Numbered from the stretch's first letter, positions 36,623 through 47,152 are shown. The stretch is DNA of 64,000 bases from P36-A1 sp049478495 (GCF_049478495.1 NZ_CP168083.1:248001-312000); one strand, 5' to 3'. A program made the numbers and translations. The notes: generated by a model from the sequence alone, not told the origin.

Positions 36623-36889
36623 AAATTGGTTACAAATTTGGGAATATTAACACTGTTGATAGATTTTATTTTTATAATTTATATAATATCTAGTCTAATA
36701 TTTGGTAAAACAGTTAGTGGATGGTCATCAATGATGTTATTACTAACATTCTTCTTTGGTATTTTATTTATAACACTTGGAATATTCGGTCAATATATTG
36801 CAGGCATCAGTAATAATGTTAAAGAAAGACCACTATATATAGTAGCTAATAAATATGGTTATGAAGAAGAGGGTAAAATAGATGAATAG
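35939..36889 (+). CDS. GtrB/CsbB-type GT2 glycosyltransferase
   Basis: 316 aa, the near twin of the gene at 772-1725: NDGSTDN (Asp43) and DADLQDPP (Asp94) metal sites, the RNTGDFRLMDR block and two C-terminal membrane helices. Residues 1-228 differ from the twin at only a few positions, but from about residue 229 (DKPLKLVTNLG against DKPLRIITSLG) the membrane part differs at many positions. That sharp change marks the end of the conversion tract. Each twin keeps the membrane domain that sits next to its own downstream GT-C-like partner, which could matter if the helices dock to it. Coupled to galE upstream and overlapping the next gene by 8 bases. Confidence 0.88.
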   Translation: MKLISVVIPMYFEEAVVDESYKRLYKVMDNLNNYDYELIFINDGSTDNTLPKLLDIQKDNNKVKIIDFSRNFGHSAAVSAGIDSAKGDAVVLIDADLQDPPEVITEFITKWQEEYDVVYGTRSKRKGESLFKKLSAYMFYAFLDKMSEIRIPRNTGDFRLMDRKVVEALKQMPEKNRFVRGMVSWVGFKQIAVEYERDKRYAGKTKYGLFKMFAFANDAIISFSDKPLKLVTNLGILTLLIDFIFIIYIISSLIFGKTVSGWSSMMLLLTFFFGILFITLGIFGQYIAGISNNVKERPLYIVANKYGYEEEGKIDE

Positions 36890-38417
36890 AGTTTATGAGA
36901 AGTTTGCAAGTTTTATTAACATTACTTTTTTATTTGTTAGCATCTTAATGTTGTATTTTTCATTAAGATCACCAATTTTTGATATACAAAACCTAACACC
37001 CTTAGTTTTCTTTATAACAATAATCTCATTAATAATTTTTGGAGTATTAATTATAAATAAAAAAAGTAGACTGTTTTTAATCAATCATTTTAATAAACTT
37101 AAAAATGCTTTTGTAAAAGATATTGGGAAAAATAGCATAAAACTGTTTATTATTGCCGTAGTATTGCAAATAATAATTATTATAAATATTTCTACTCCTA
37201 TTGGTTGGGATGTCGGAGCAATATTTAAAGGTGTCAAAGATACTTTAGTTGGTGAAACTATTTCTATTAGTGGATACTTGTCAAGGTATCCAAATAATTC
37301 TTTATATTTTTTTATAATGCTCAATGTAACTAAGCTTGGTAATTTTATACATTCTGGAATAGGTAATACTTGGATGTTTTGGCAATTATTCAATATTTTT
37401 ATTATTGATGTAGGCGTAGTATTATTTTTCTTTGGAATTAGTAAAATTTTTAACAAATCATTTTCATATATTTCAACTTATGCTCTTGCTATAACTGTCA
37501 TGTTATCACCACATATTTTAGTGCCTTATACTGATACCTTTTCACTATCAATTACATGTATCATAATATTTGTGTTCGGATGTATAGGTAGTGTTGAAAA
37601 AATAAACAATAAGATATTACTAGTTATTTTACTTTCAGCATTGAGTGTATTTTCCTATTTATTGAAACCAACTGGTATAATTTTTGTAATTGCTTTTATT
37701 TTAGTTTTTTTTCTTAATATAAAAAAGTCTTCAAAACAAAAAATATGCTTAGTGTTTATATTTTTAGCACTTCTTTTTTCATTTACTAAAATAGCCAACA
37801 ATCAGATATACAACCAAGATATTATAGATTATGATAGTGAAAAAAAAATACCATTAACACATTGGGTTATGATGGGATTAAAAGGTAATGGTGGGTATAA
37901 TAGAGAAGATGTGAATATGACAGCGAGCTTTAAAAGTTATGATCAAAAAAAAGAATATACAATTGATCAAATAAATCTAAGACTTAAAGAAAAGGGTTTT
38001 TTAGGATATATCAAATTTTTATTTAATAAACTTAATTATAATGTTTCAAGAGGAGATTTTAGTTGGGGCTTAGGTGGCGAAGCAAATTTGAAAAGTAATT
38101 TGAAGTCAAATAATGTAGTTCAAGCCTTTTTAAGAGACACATATTATTCAGATGGAGATAATGTAAAAAATTCGAGATTTTACATGCAATTTTTATGGAT
38201 TATTGGTATATTAGGTATGATTTTATCAACACTTAAAGTAGGTTGTATTGATAACAAATTAGTAGTATGTAAAACTGCATTTTTAGGAGGATTATTGTTT
38301 TTATTGATATTCGAAGGTGGAAGATCTAGATATTTAATACAATTTATACCCATTTACATATTAATAAGTGTTATGGGTTATTATCGAATTAGTAATATCA
38401 AAAAAAATCTTATGTAA
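36882..38417 (+). CDS. Polytopic membrane protein, probable GT-C glycosyltransferase
   Basis: 511 aa, paralog of 1725-3281. Many membrane helices; conserved blocks are STPIGWDVGAIFKGVKD near residue 105, THWVMMGLKGNGGYN in the long loop and FEGGRSRYLIQFIP near the C-terminus. It starts 8 bases inside the upstream GT2 gene. Unlike the near-identical galE and GT2 genes before it, this pair has only ordinary paralog similarity. Probably transfers a lipid-carried sugar onto a surface polymer at the outer face; acceptor unknown. Confidence 0.65.
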   Translation: MNRVYEKFASFINITFLFVSILMLYFSLRSPIFDIQNLTPLVFFITIISLIIFGVLIINKKSRLFLINHFNKLKNAFVKDIGKNSIKLFIIAVVLQIIIIINISTPIGWDVGAIFKGVKDTLVGETISISGYLSRYPNNSLYFFIMLNVTKLGNFIHSGIGNTWMFWQLFNIFIIDVGVVLFFFGISKIFNKSFSYISTYALAITVMLSPHILVPYTDTFSLSITCIIIFVFGCIGSVEKINNKILLVILLSALSVFSYLLKPTGIIFVIAFILVFFLNIKKSSKQKICLVFIFLALLFSFTKIANNQIYNQDIIDYDSEKKIPLTHWVMMGLKGNGGYNREDVNMTASFKSYDQKKEYTIDQINLRLKEKGFLGYIKFLFNKLNYNVSRGDFSWGLGGEANLKSNLKSNNVVQAFLRDTYYSDGDNVKNSRFYMQFLWIIGILGMILSTLKVGCIDNKLVVCKTAFLGGLLFLLIFEGGRSRYLIQFIPIYILISVMGYYRISNIKKNLM

Positions 38418-38474
38418 ATTTACAGTGTTTTTTTAAGTATTCAGTTTTTTAAAATTTTTTAAGGAGAAGGTTAT

Positions 38475-41400
38475 ATGGTGGAAATTTCAATTATAGTCCC
38501 GTTTTATAATGTAAAAGAATTTTTATTTGAGGCATTAGAAAGTCTGACTAAACAAGAATTACAAAGTAATACATTTGAAGTTATAATGATAGATGATGGG
38601 TCAACAGATGGAAGTAAAGAAATTGCTGAGTATTTCGCTAATACTTTTCATGAGTTTAGACTTATAGTGCAAGAAAATAGGGGGTTAGGAGCAGCAAGGA
38701 ATATAGGGGAGTCTATATCTGTTGGTAAATACATAATTTTCTTTGATTCAGATGATATTATACCAAATGGCACATACAAAATTATGCTTGAGAAGATAAG
38801 AAAAACAAAATCTGACTTTGTTACTATAAACGTTAAAAGATTTATGCACAATGTAGTAAAAAGATCACCTCTACACGAAAAAATATTTAGAAAATCTATA
38901 GATAAAACTAATATTGAAAATACACCTGAGTTAATATATGACTCTACTGCATGGAACAAGCTAATTCTACACTCCTGGTATAAAACAAATAATTTTAAAT
39001 TTCCAGAAAATATGTTATACGAGGATATTCCTGTTACTATGGTCATGCATTATCTTGCAAATAGTATAGATATTATATATGAGATTGGATACCTTTGGAG
39101 AGAAAGAGATAACAGTAATCAATCAATAACTCAAAATAGAGTTGATATAGTCAATTTTCAAGATAGAAAAAAAGCTATTTCACTAGTTCTTAATTCAATT
39201 GATAAATTACAGATAAAGCGTAAGTTCTTAGATGACTTTTTATTTAAATCTTTATCATTAGATTTGCCAATCTATTTTAAGGTCTTTCCATACGTAAACA
39301 ATAAATATAAAACAGAACTTATTGAGTTTGCTAAAAAGCTATATAATCTTATGTCAATTGATTATACTGTAAAACTACCATATAGAAACAGAATTGAGTA
39401 TGGACTTATTTTTGAAGAAAAATTTAATGAGCTTTCAAGCTATGAGCTAGACAAAAATCAAGGTGTTTTGCATTTTGAAGAAACAACAAATAATGATATA
39501 TTCGCAATGGAGAACAAATATACAAGAATAATACAAAATTTTGATGTGCATCCAAAGTCAACAGATTTTTTTAGAAATACTATTATTAATAACATTGATT
39601 TAATTGATAACCAATTAACAATATCTTTTCATAATTATTTCTCTGCTCTAAACACAAATGACTTAAAAAAATACTCTGCACAATTAGAAATACTAAATTC
39701 AAATAATAAAATTGTACTTGAAAAATCTGTGAAAATTATGAAAGATGAAGAATTTACTTACGAAAAGGGATATGTGAAAAATCAACCAAAAAGAGAGAAA
39801 CCTTTTTACAATTATGATTATTCTCTTTTTGAAGTGATTATTCCGTTTGAAAGTATAGATAATATTTTGAATAGTTGTGAAGCAATTAAATTCAGGATTA
39901 AAATTCATATTAAAGGTTTAAATTTTAGCTTTATTCTTCAATCAGCAAATTGCAAAAAATGGGTTACAAAGCATTTTGTAAGTAGCAGTAATGTTTATAA
40001 GTTAACAAATGATGAAGATGATAATATACTAATAGCTAGAGATACTGAAAGTTTGGTGATTGATTCGTTATCTGTATATAAAAAAAGTAATCATTACAAG
40101 TTATCCTTAAATGGCGCAATTAGTTGTGGTAAAACAAATATCGGAATTAGTAGAAAATCTGAAATATTATATGCAGAAAAAATAAAAAATTCCAAATATT
40201 ATTTTGATATTGAAAATACCAGTATATTAGAAAAGAATGGAAGATATTTGGTATATGACACAGAAGGTGAAAACAAAATAATTAGTAAAAATAGCAGTAG
40301 TTATTTTTACAATACAGAAACAAAATCTGATGGTAATTATGTGATGTATGAATACAGAAGCAAGTTATTCATTGAAAAATATAAAAGTCAACCAATCTTA
40401 AATAAAATTATTTTTGATGAAGCTACATTAAATTTTAATTTAAATATTAATCGAAAACTTATATTTAGTAAAAGAATATTAAGAAGCTCATATATGATTT
40501 TTTCAAATGATAGTGAAAATATCGAAATGAAAATCAATCTAATGGATAATCCAGACAATAGAAATGAGTTTCTAGCTAAAATTGCATACAATGATTTTAC
40601 TAGTAATATAAGTAGTTTTGATGTCTATTTAAAACTAAACTATTTATTAGCTAAGCCCAAATTACTTAGAGTGAGATTTGGTGTTGAAGGTGAAAACAAA
40701 ATACATCGTCTAATGGGAAAAACAATAATTCTATATCCGTATAAAAACGAAAAGTTTAATAACTTAAAAATTGAAATAAAAAGAAACAATGGATTTATGA
40801 ACAAGAAGGAATATTCATTATTTTTAGATGAGACATATGTGCGAAAGTATAAAAATTTAGAAATAAATGAAAAAAAGTTTTTTTTCATAATAAATTCTAG
40901 AAATATGGAAAACTACAAATTATTAAAAGATGAAATAATAAAGAACAATATTGATAATACTATCATATTTTGCTCAACTGTTGGGTTCATTAATGGGGAG
41001 AACAATCAAGTTGTATACAATAGCAAAAATTTTTGGTATGAACTATCAACCTGCAAATATATATTTACTGATAATAATTTGTTAATAGATTACTATAAAA
41101 AAGATAAACAGATTATAATTTCATTAGAAGAAAATTATGGTATAACATTGAAAGGTGTTAATGATACTATTAGTGTTCATGAATCTAAAAAAGATATTAT
41201 TAGAAAAAAATATGATGATATAGATTTTCTATTATCTGTAGGAGAGCATAATACTTTTAGTCTTAAATCTGCATTTCAGTCTAACGTGAAAATACTTGAA
41301 ACTGCAATTCCATATTTTAATAATTTAAACAAAAGTATAAATGAAAACATACTAATCAGAAAAAAATTTGGTATCCCAGATAACTCGAAAGTTGTTATAT

Positions 41401-41912
41401 TAGATATGTTTGAAAAATCCAAGCGTAAGGTGATTTTTCCTTTTAGAGCCAAGCACTTATTAAAGATGACAAATGACGATGTATATTTTGTTATTTTTTG
41501 TGAAAAGAAGAGTACTTGTAGTATAACAAATAAAGATTTAGGTAAAAGAGGAAGGGTAATTTACAATTTAAGTAATATGACTGATTATATGAACATCTCA
41601 GAAGCATTAGTTACAGACTACAGTCCAAGTTTTTTAGGATATTCTACATTAAATAAGCCAATTATCTTTTTTCAATCTGATCAATCTAACTTTGACAAGA
41701 ATATTGCTAAAATAGATAAATTTATTTTAAAAAATTTACCGGGAAAGATCATCACTTCTGAGAATGAGCTTTTTTTCTCAATAAATAATCTAGATAAATT
41801 AGTATTCGCGAGTAATAAGAATTTTGAAAATAAATTTTTGAGTTTTAATAATGCAAATATATCTGAAAGAATCATTGATTTGATTGTTAAAGAGGAGATA
41901 AACAATGAATAA
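38475..41912 (+). CDS. GT2 fused to a degenerate TagF-like domain
   Basis: 1145 aa. Residues 1-330 are an intact GT2 domain with IDDGSTDGS (Asp40/41) and FDSDD (91-94). Residues about 340-790 are beta-rich and unassigned, like the spacer regions in multidomain teichoic acid synthases. Residues about 800-1145 align in layout with TagF-type glycerophosphotransferases, ending in TDYSPSFLGYSTLNKPIIF (Asp1048), but the WHG catalytic motif is missing (the place reads EENYGITLK near residue 885) and the usual DYSS is DYSP. The C-terminal enzyme is therefore probably inactive or structural. AAGGAGAAGG marks the start, and the stop overlaps the next gene, which has an intact TagF domain. Confidence 0.78.
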   Translation: MVEISIIVPFYNVKEFLFEALESLTKQELQSNTFEVIMIDDGSTDGSKEIAEYFANTFHEFRLIVQENRGLGAARNIGESISVGKYIIFFDSDDIIPNGTYKIMLEKIRKTKSDFVTINVKRFMHNVVKRSPLHEKIFRKSIDKTNIENTPELIYDSTAWNKLILHSWYKTNNFKFPENMLYEDIPVTMVMHYLANSIDIIYEIGYLWRERDNSNQSITQNRVDIVNFQDRKKAISLVLNSIDKLQIKRKFLDDFLFKSLSLDLPIYFKVFPYVNNKYKTELIEFAKKLYNLMSIDYTVKLPYRNRIEYGLIFEEKFNELSSYELDKNQGVLHFEETTNNDIFAMENKYTRIIQNFDVHPKSTDFFRNTIINNIDLIDNQLTISFHNYFSALNTNDLKKYSAQLEILNSNNKIVLEKSVKIMKDEEFTYEKGYVKNQPKREKPFYNYDYSLFEVIIPFESIDNILNSCEAIKFRIKIHIKGLNFSFILQSANCKKWVTKHFVSSSNVYKLTNDEDDNILIARDTESLVIDSLSVYKKSNHYKLSLNGAISCGKTNIGISRKSEILYAEKIKNSKYYFDIENTSILEKNGRYLVYDTEGENKIISKNSSSYFYNTETKSDGNYVMYEYRSKLFIEKYKSQPILNKIIFDEATLNFNLNINRKLIFSKRILRSSYMIFSNDSENIEMKINLMDNPDNRNEFLAKIAYNDFTSNISSFDVYLKLNYLLAKPKLLRVRFGVEGENKIHRLMGKTIILYPYKNEKFNNLKIEIKRNNGFMNKKEYSLFLDETYVRKYKNLEINEKKFFFIINSRNMENYKLLKDEIIKNNIDNTIIFCSTVGFINGENNQVVYNSKNFWYELSTCKYIFTDNNLLIDYYKKDKQIIISLEENYGITLKGVNDTISVHESKKDIIRKKYDDIDFLLSVGEHNTFSLKSAFQSNVKILETAIPYFNNLNKSINENILIRKKFGIPDNSKVVILDMFEKSKRKVIFPFRAKHLLKMTNDDVYFVIFCEKKSTCSITNKDLGKRGRVIYNLSNMTDYMNISEALVTDYSPSFLGYSTLNKPIIFFQSDQSNFDKNIAKIDKFILKNLPGKIITSENELFFSINNLDKLVFASNKNFENKFLSFNNANISERIIDLIVKEEINNE

Positions 41913-43530
41913 ATTTGAAAAGTTTCTAAATAAAAATGTTTCTAATCTAAACTCTAATGTATATACTAAATATAGAGAATATAATATTCAAAAAGATGTT
42001 ATATTATATGAATCGTTTTATGGACAGGGTTTAACTGATAATCCGTATGCAATTTTTTTAGAATTATTAAAAATCGATACTGAGAGTAAATTCTTTCATG
42101 TTTGGGTTTTAGATAGCTTAGAAACTAATATACAAGTTAAAAGGTATAGTAATTTTAAAAATATTAAGTTTATATTAATTGGTTCAGAAGAGTATTTTAT
42201 GTATCTTGCAACTTCAGAATACATAGTCATTAATACATCTTTAAAAGAACAGTTTGCAGCTAGATATGACCAAAAAGTATTACAAACATGGCATGGAACA
42301 CCTTTAAAAACGCTTGGTAAAGATATTAAAGACGGATATATGGGAGCGTATAGGAATGTTCAAAGAACTTTATTTCAATCTGATTTAATTGTGCACCCTA
42401 ATAATTTTACCGAAAAATCACTCCTTGAATCTCATGATATGTTTGGAATATTTAATGGATATTCTTCTGTCTGTGGTGCTCCAAGAATTGACCTAATTCA
42501 AAATACTAATAAGGAATATTATAAGAATGATATATTAGGAAGTGTTATAAATTTGCAAGATGATAAAAAAATAGCTATATATGCTCCAACATGGCGTGGG
42601 TTCAATGGTGGAGATAATAATAGTTCTAGTGAGCTAATAGAACAATATAATATTTTAAAAGAAACAATACCTAATGAATATCAATTATTGCTAAAAGTTC
42701 ATTTGAATTCATATAAGGATATGATAGAATATGGAATTGATGAAACAATATTTATACCAAATTATCTTGATACATCTGAAATTTTATCAGTTACTGATTT
42801 ACTTGTTACAGACTATTCTAGTATTTTTTTCGATTATTACGTTCGTGAAAAACCTATTATACTTTGGATATATGACAAAGAAGAATATCTACGAGAAAGA
42901 GGTACATATTTTGATTTAGAAAGTATTGATGCTTTTATTACTCAAGATAAAAACGATCTTGATGAATATTTCAAAAACAGACTTGATGTGCAAAATTGTA
43001 ACTGGTTGAATATTGAATCTGCAAATAAATGGGTATCAAATCAAGACGGAAAAGTTTCAAATAGAATTGTTAGAGATTTCTTTTTTGAAGAAAATGTAAT
43101 TAATAAGAGAAAAGTATCAAATAATAAAGAAAATATCTTATTTTTTCTTCCAGATATATTTACGGAAGATGGTGAAAATGCCATTAAAACAATAAATGGT
43201 TACAACTCTGATGAGTATAACATTATTTTATTTCATACTAAGGTATATAAAACTAATAAAAGGTATAGATTTTCTAACACAGATATCCATCAATTATTTG
43301 CAATAGGAGGTTATAATTACTTAGAAGAACAGTGGTTTGCAGTTGACGCGTATACTGAAGGGCTAGAGTCTTTAGTATTTTTAAAATATTTAGAACCATT
43401 TTCTGCTTTAGAGGTAAAAAGAAAAACTGGAAATATAGTAATTGAGAAAATTGTTAATCTTACAAGCATTAGTAAACATTGGGATATTGTCTCAACATTT
43501 TATAAAAAGGGGTTGGAAATTGATGTTTAA
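41905..43530 (+). CDS. TagF/TarB-type CDP-polyol phosphotransferase
   Basis: 541 aa. Residues about 30-385 are a full glycerophosphotransferase domain: LQTWHGTPLKTLGKD (Trp129-His130-Gly131), IYAPTWRG, the KVHLN block and LVTDYSSIFFDY. The last 140 residues (from about 405) begin like a second domain (NILFFLPDIFTEDGENAIK) but end early. Such enzymes add glycerol- or ribitol-phosphate from a CDP-activated donor to the growing teichoic acid. It overlaps the upstream gene by 8 bases, and the next gene starts inside it, so all are translated together. The intact copy may compensate for the degenerate domain in its neighbour. Confidence 0.85.
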   Translation: MNKFEKFLNKNVSNLNSNVYTKYREYNIQKDVILYESFYGQGLTDNPYAIFLELLKIDTESKFFHVWVLDSLETNIQVKRYSNFKNIKFILIGSEEYFMYLATSEYIVINTSLKEQFAARYDQKVLQTWHGTPLKTLGKDIKDGYMGAYRNVQRTLFQSDLIVHPNNFTEKSLLESHDMFGIFNGYSSVCGAPRIDLIQNTNKEYYKNDILGSVINLQDDKKIAIYAPTWRGFNGGDNNSSSELIEQYNILKETIPNEYQLLLKVHLNSYKDMIEYGIDETIFIPNYLDTSEILSVTDLLVTDYSSIFFDYYVREKPIILWIYDKEEYLRERGTYFDLESIDAFITQDKNDLDEYFKNRLDVQNCNWLNIESANKWVSNQDGKVSNRIVRDFFFEENVINKRKVSNNKENILFFLPDIFTEDGENAIKTINGYNSDEYNIILFHTKVYKTNKRYRFSNTDIHQLFAIGGYNYLEEQWFAVDAYTEGLESLVFLKYLEPFSALEVKRKTGNIVIEKIVNLTSISKHWDIVSTFYKKGLEIDV

Positions 43531-44452
43531 AAGTCTTAAATCATACTTGAGCTCTACTAAAAAAAATAGTAAACTACTTAAGGAAAATAATTTGAAAATG
43601 GATAGAATTATAGAATTATTAGAGGATAATAATTTGAATAATAGTAAACAGGATAGCCTGATTTTATGGGAACTTCAGGAAAATAGAAAGAGAATTGATA
43701 TAATAAAAAATGCATCAACTTCAAAAATATATGAAGAGGTTAATATATATTTAAAAGAAAAACAGCTTTCTATGAAAGAGACTCTTGAGTATATTGAAAA
43801 GAATAAATTGAGTTTTTCTAGATTTGGTGATGGGGAACTTAAACTTATGTTAAGAAATGATTATAATTTAAAGTTTCAAAAAAATAGCGAAAATATCCAA
43901 GTTGATTTAAAAAATTGTTTAAATTCAAAAGTAGAAAACTTGCTAATTGGTTTCTCTAATGTTTATCATGATTTACATTGGGCAAGTGTTTATGCGGATA
44001 TCTGGTTTGAAATTAAACCAATGTTAATCAATCATAATGTCTTTGGACATGCTCATGTATCTAGACCATTATTTTTTTTAACTATGGGGCAAGATGGAGT
44101 AGATTTATGGAGGAAAATTTGGGATGATAAGGATATAACAATTATAACTGGTCAATCATCTAGATTTGATGCAATTGATGCTTTATTTGATAATGCAAAA
44201 ACAATTAATTATATGTATAGCGTGCCAAAGAATGCATATGACGATTTACCAAGAATCTTAGATGAAATACAAAATAACCAATCTGAACTATTCTTAATAT
44301 CACTTGGACCAGCTGGTACAATTTTAACATTTGAATTAGCAAAACTTGGAAAATGGGCAATAGATATTGGCCATATTAATTCAAGTTATGAAAATGTGTT
44401 TGAAGATAAATTATGGCCAGAAAAGTTAAAAATAAAGATAGAAAAACAATAA
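43523..44452 (+). CDS. GT-D fold glycosyltransferase (DUF1792)
   Basis: 309 aa. The start at 43523 overlaps the end of the previous gene by 8 bases and has AAAGGGGTTGG upstream; the frame is open further up but inside that gene. Residues 1-75 are a charged helical/coiled-coil leader. Residues about 85-305 carry the GT-D (DUF1792) signature: SFSRFGDGELKLM, HAHVSRPLFFL, ISLGPAGTILTFELAKLG and the final AIDIGHIN. GT-D enzymes such as DGT1 of Streptococcus parasanguinis glycosylate surface adhesins. Here the context suggests addition of a sugar to a cell-surface polymer or glycoprotein; acceptor unknown. Last gene of the operon starting at 34962. Confidence 0.82.
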   Translation: MFKSLKSYLSSTKKNSKLLKENNLKMDRIIELLEDNNLNNSKQDSLILWELQENRKRIDIIKNASTSKIYEEVNIYLKEKQLSMKETLEYIEKNKLSFSRFGDGELKLMLRNDYNLKFQKNSENIQVDLKNCLNSKVENLLIGFSNVYHDLHWASVYADIWFEIKPMLINHNVFGHAHVSRPLFFLTMGQDGVDLWRKIWDDKDITIITGQSSRFDAIDALFDNAKTINYMYSVPKNAYDDLPRILDEIQNNQSELFLISLGPAGTILTFELAKLGKWAIDIGHINSSYENVFEDKLWPEKLKIKIEKQ

Positions 44453-44500
44453 ATTAATTATTTTATAAATTTTCATCTAAATAATTGCATAAAATATTTT

Positions 44501-44529
44501 TTGCATTAAGTAAACTAATTAGATATAAT
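44501..44529 (+). promoter_or_regulatory. Sigma-A promoter of YfhO gene
   Basis: TTGCAT, 17 bp, TATAAT, ending 28 bases before the ATG at 44558. Confidence 0.75.
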
Positions 44530-44557
44530 ATATTCATATAAAAAAAAGGAACGTTAT

Positions 44558-47026
44558 ATGAAAAAAAATCAATTATTTTATCATGCTATATTTATTGTTG
44601 TTATTGTATCAATATTTATGTTTTTACATACAAATAACTTAACACTTGCGCGAGGTTCAGATTTTGCAACTCAACATGTTAAGTTTTTTGACTATTATAG
44701 ACAAAATTTTCATAAAACACATGATTTAATGCCTAATATTACTATGAATTACGGTACTACTCAAGATTTTGCTAATTTGTATTATTATGGTTATTTAAAT
44801 CCGTTTTTATTGATAACTCTTTTATTTCCTAAAGTAACAACATATACTTTTTTAAAGATATTACCATTATTAGCAATTTTAATATCTTATATATTCTCAT
44901 ATATAACATTGAAAAAGTTATCTAAAGATAATACCAGTGATTTAAAAATATATGTTTTCTCAACTCTAGTCGCCACTAGTCCAGTGTTAATAACTCACTT
45001 TGGAACTCATTTAATGTTTTATTATTATTATCCTATCATTGTTGTTTCCTTTTATCTTATTACTAGAATAGTTGATGGAAAAAGTTCTATTCCTTTCTCA
45101 TTTACTATTGCAAGTATCTTTTTCACTAACTTTTTCTTTGCCATTGCTATTGGTGTATCACAAACTTTATTTGCTATCATGTATTTATATCACAAGCAAG
45201 CTGATAAAAAGTTAATATATACAACAATTAAGAAAATGTTATATGGTTATTTAATAGGAATAGTGATGGGTGCCGCAGCTTTTATTCCACAAGCATATAA
45301 TATAATGCATGGTGGAAGAGTTACATCAACACTAGATTTGAAAACAATTATCCATCCGGATTTAGTTAATAACATGATGATTAGTAGCTATGGATTTGGT
45401 TTAAATTTCTTAATAGTATTCTTATGGGTATTAACTATTTTCAACCTAAAAAATAAACTTGTTAGATACTTAGGGATTGTACTTGCAATACTTTTAATAT
45501 CCAATCATGCAGCAATCTTTCTAAACATTATGCAATATAATGAAAATAGAGCATACATATATTTAGTACCATTTATAATTATATATATATACTATTTGAT
45601 GAATGATAAAACAATAAAGTTCAAATTAGTTTCTTCTTTAGTATCAATAATAATATGTGGATTATATATTTATAATAATCCATTGTTTAATTTTGAAGAG
45701 AACTCTAAACAAATAATATATATCTATATATTATTAATACAACTAGTAATGTTTATTTTGTTATCTAAGAATAACCTATTTAATAATAAAATAGGAAAAG
45801 CACTTACAATATTACTAGTAAACTTACTAGTAATATGTAATTTTACTTATTTTGGTTATTATAAAGATAAAGTGTATTATCAAGAACAAATATTAACTAA
45901 GAAGATGAAGAAGTTTTATGATAAAGAAATAGGGACAGATTTTTATCGTACAAATAATAATGTTAATATGACGGCAGCAATTAATCATTATGCACCAATG
46001 CTTTATACATCAATTGTCAATCAATACGGTGTTGATTTGTTTAATGATTATATAAGTATATCAAAAAGAGGATCTGATCGTTATGTAGAAAACTATACTT
46101 ATCGAAATAATATTCTTAGAACAATCTATGGGGTAAAGAAAGACTTGACTACTAACAAGAATTATAATGCAAGAACTTTCATTTATGGTGTATTGGATCA
46201 AGATATTTATAGTTTTAATAAATTAAATATAGCAAGCGATAATAACAACAACTTGAATTTAGGTAGATTATTAGGTTTGACAAACTACTCTACAGATAAC
46301 AATTCTACCAAAATAGGAAGTATTAATACTGATAAGTATTTTATAACTTCAAATAAAATGCCTACTAACAACACAGCATATCAAAAAATAGAGTTACTAA
46401 AGCATACAATAAAAGAAGAAGGTACTTACTATATAGAAACATCAGCAACAAATGAAAATATTTCATATCAAAGAGTATGTATTAAAAGATTTTGTACTAG
46501 TATTAGAAATAAAACACAATATACAGATTTTCCAAATAAAAAAGCTGTATTTATGATAGATACAGATGATTTAAAATTAAATAAACCTATCTATTTAAGA
46601 ATGCATGCAACTGCTTTTAATAATACATATAGTGATTATAAAATTTATTTTGTACCAAAAAAAGATTTAGGTAATTCTAACTTTATTAAAACTTATAATA
46701 ATAAAATAGAATACAATCATTCATATGAGTTTGAAATAAATATGCCAACAAGTGGAGATTTATTTACAAGTATATATTATGATGATAGATTTAAAATTGA
46801 GCTTATCCAAAATGATAAACCTAATCAAAAAGTAGATAGTAAGGTTGTTAATGGATATTTTTTAGGAGCCAAATTAGAAAAAGGCTCATACAAGATAAAA
46901 ATATCATATGATGATACAATAAAAAAAATTGGTATTGTTGTAAGTATAATTGGGGTAATTATTAATATTTTCTACTTTATATTTATCTTAATAAATAATA
47001 AAAGAAGTAATTATAAAAATAAATAA
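44558..47026 (+). CDS. YfhO-family membrane protein
   Basis: 822 aa paralog of 32303-34768. About 12-13 membrane helices in residues 1-430, with ARGSDFATQHVKFFDYYRQ and MNYGTTQDFANLYYYGYLNP in the first outer loop, a long extracytoplasmic domain with a Cys pair (RVCIKRFCTSI), also present in the paralog (DFCFDNVCTGV), and a last helix with basic end. Ribosome site AAAAGGAACG. By family it is a GT-C-like protein that moves lipid-linked sugar onto lipoteichoic acid, as B. subtilis YfhO does with CsbB. It has its own promoter and terminator, so it is regulated apart from the operon before it. Confidence 0.85.
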   Translation: MKKNQLFYHAIFIVVIVSIFMFLHTNNLTLARGSDFATQHVKFFDYYRQNFHKTHDLMPNITMNYGTTQDFANLYYYGYLNPFLLITLLFPKVTTYTFLKILPLLAILISYIFSYITLKKLSKDNTSDLKIYVFSTLVATSPVLITHFGTHLMFYYYYPIIVVSFYLITRIVDGKSSIPFSFTIASIFFTNFFFAIAIGVSQTLFAIMYLYHKQADKKLIYTTIKKMLYGYLIGIVMGAAAFIPQAYNIMHGGRVTSTLDLKTIIHPDLVNNMMISSYGFGLNFLIVFLWVLTIFNLKNKLVRYLGIVLAILLISNHAAIFLNIMQYNENRAYIYLVPFIIIYIYYLMNDKTIKFKLVSSLVSIIICGLYIYNNPLFNFEENSKQIIYIYILLIQLVMFILLSKNNLFNNKIGKALTILLVNLLVICNFTYFGYYKDKVYYQEQILTKKMKKFYDKEIGTDFYRTNNNVNMTAAINHYAPMLYTSIVNQYGVDLFNDYISISKRGSDRYVENYTYRNNILRTIYGVKKDLTTNKNYNARTFIYGVLDQDIYSFNKLNIASDNNNNLNLGRLLGLTNYSTDNNSTKIGSINTDKYFITSNKMPTNNTAYQKIELLKHTIKEEGTYYIETSATNENISYQRVCIKRFCTSIRNKTQYTDFPNKKAVFMIDTDDLKLNKPIYLRMHATAFNNTYSDYKIYFVPKKDLGNSNFIKTYNNKIEYNHSYEFEINMPTSGDLFTSIYYDDRFKIELIQNDKPNQKVDSKVVNGYFLGAKLEKGSYKIKISYDDTIKKIGIVVSIIGVIINIFYFIFILINNKRSNYKNK

Positions 47027-47031
47027 CAATT

Positions 47032-47058
47032 GGGGTGTGATTATTTACACCTCTTTTG
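47032..47058 (+). terminator. Rho-independent terminator
   Basis: GGGGTGT with ACACCTC (one G-T pair), then TTTT. Confidence 0.7.
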
Positions 47059-47113
47059 TACACTAGTTGTATATTTCAAATACAAAACTAGATTTTATTG
47101 TCTTTAAAAAATA

Positions 47114-47122
47114 TGATATAAT
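47114..47122 (+). promoter_or_regulatory. Extended -10 promoter
   Basis: TGATATAAT, 30 bases before the start at 47153. Confidence 0.6.
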
Positions 47123-47152
47123 TTAATAATAAAAAATGATAGGGGAATATAG

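Noticed and set aside
32303..47026. The two YfhO genes in opposite orientation as an invertible segment
   Set aside because: They are only moderately similar by eye, with no long identical tracts that would promote inversion.
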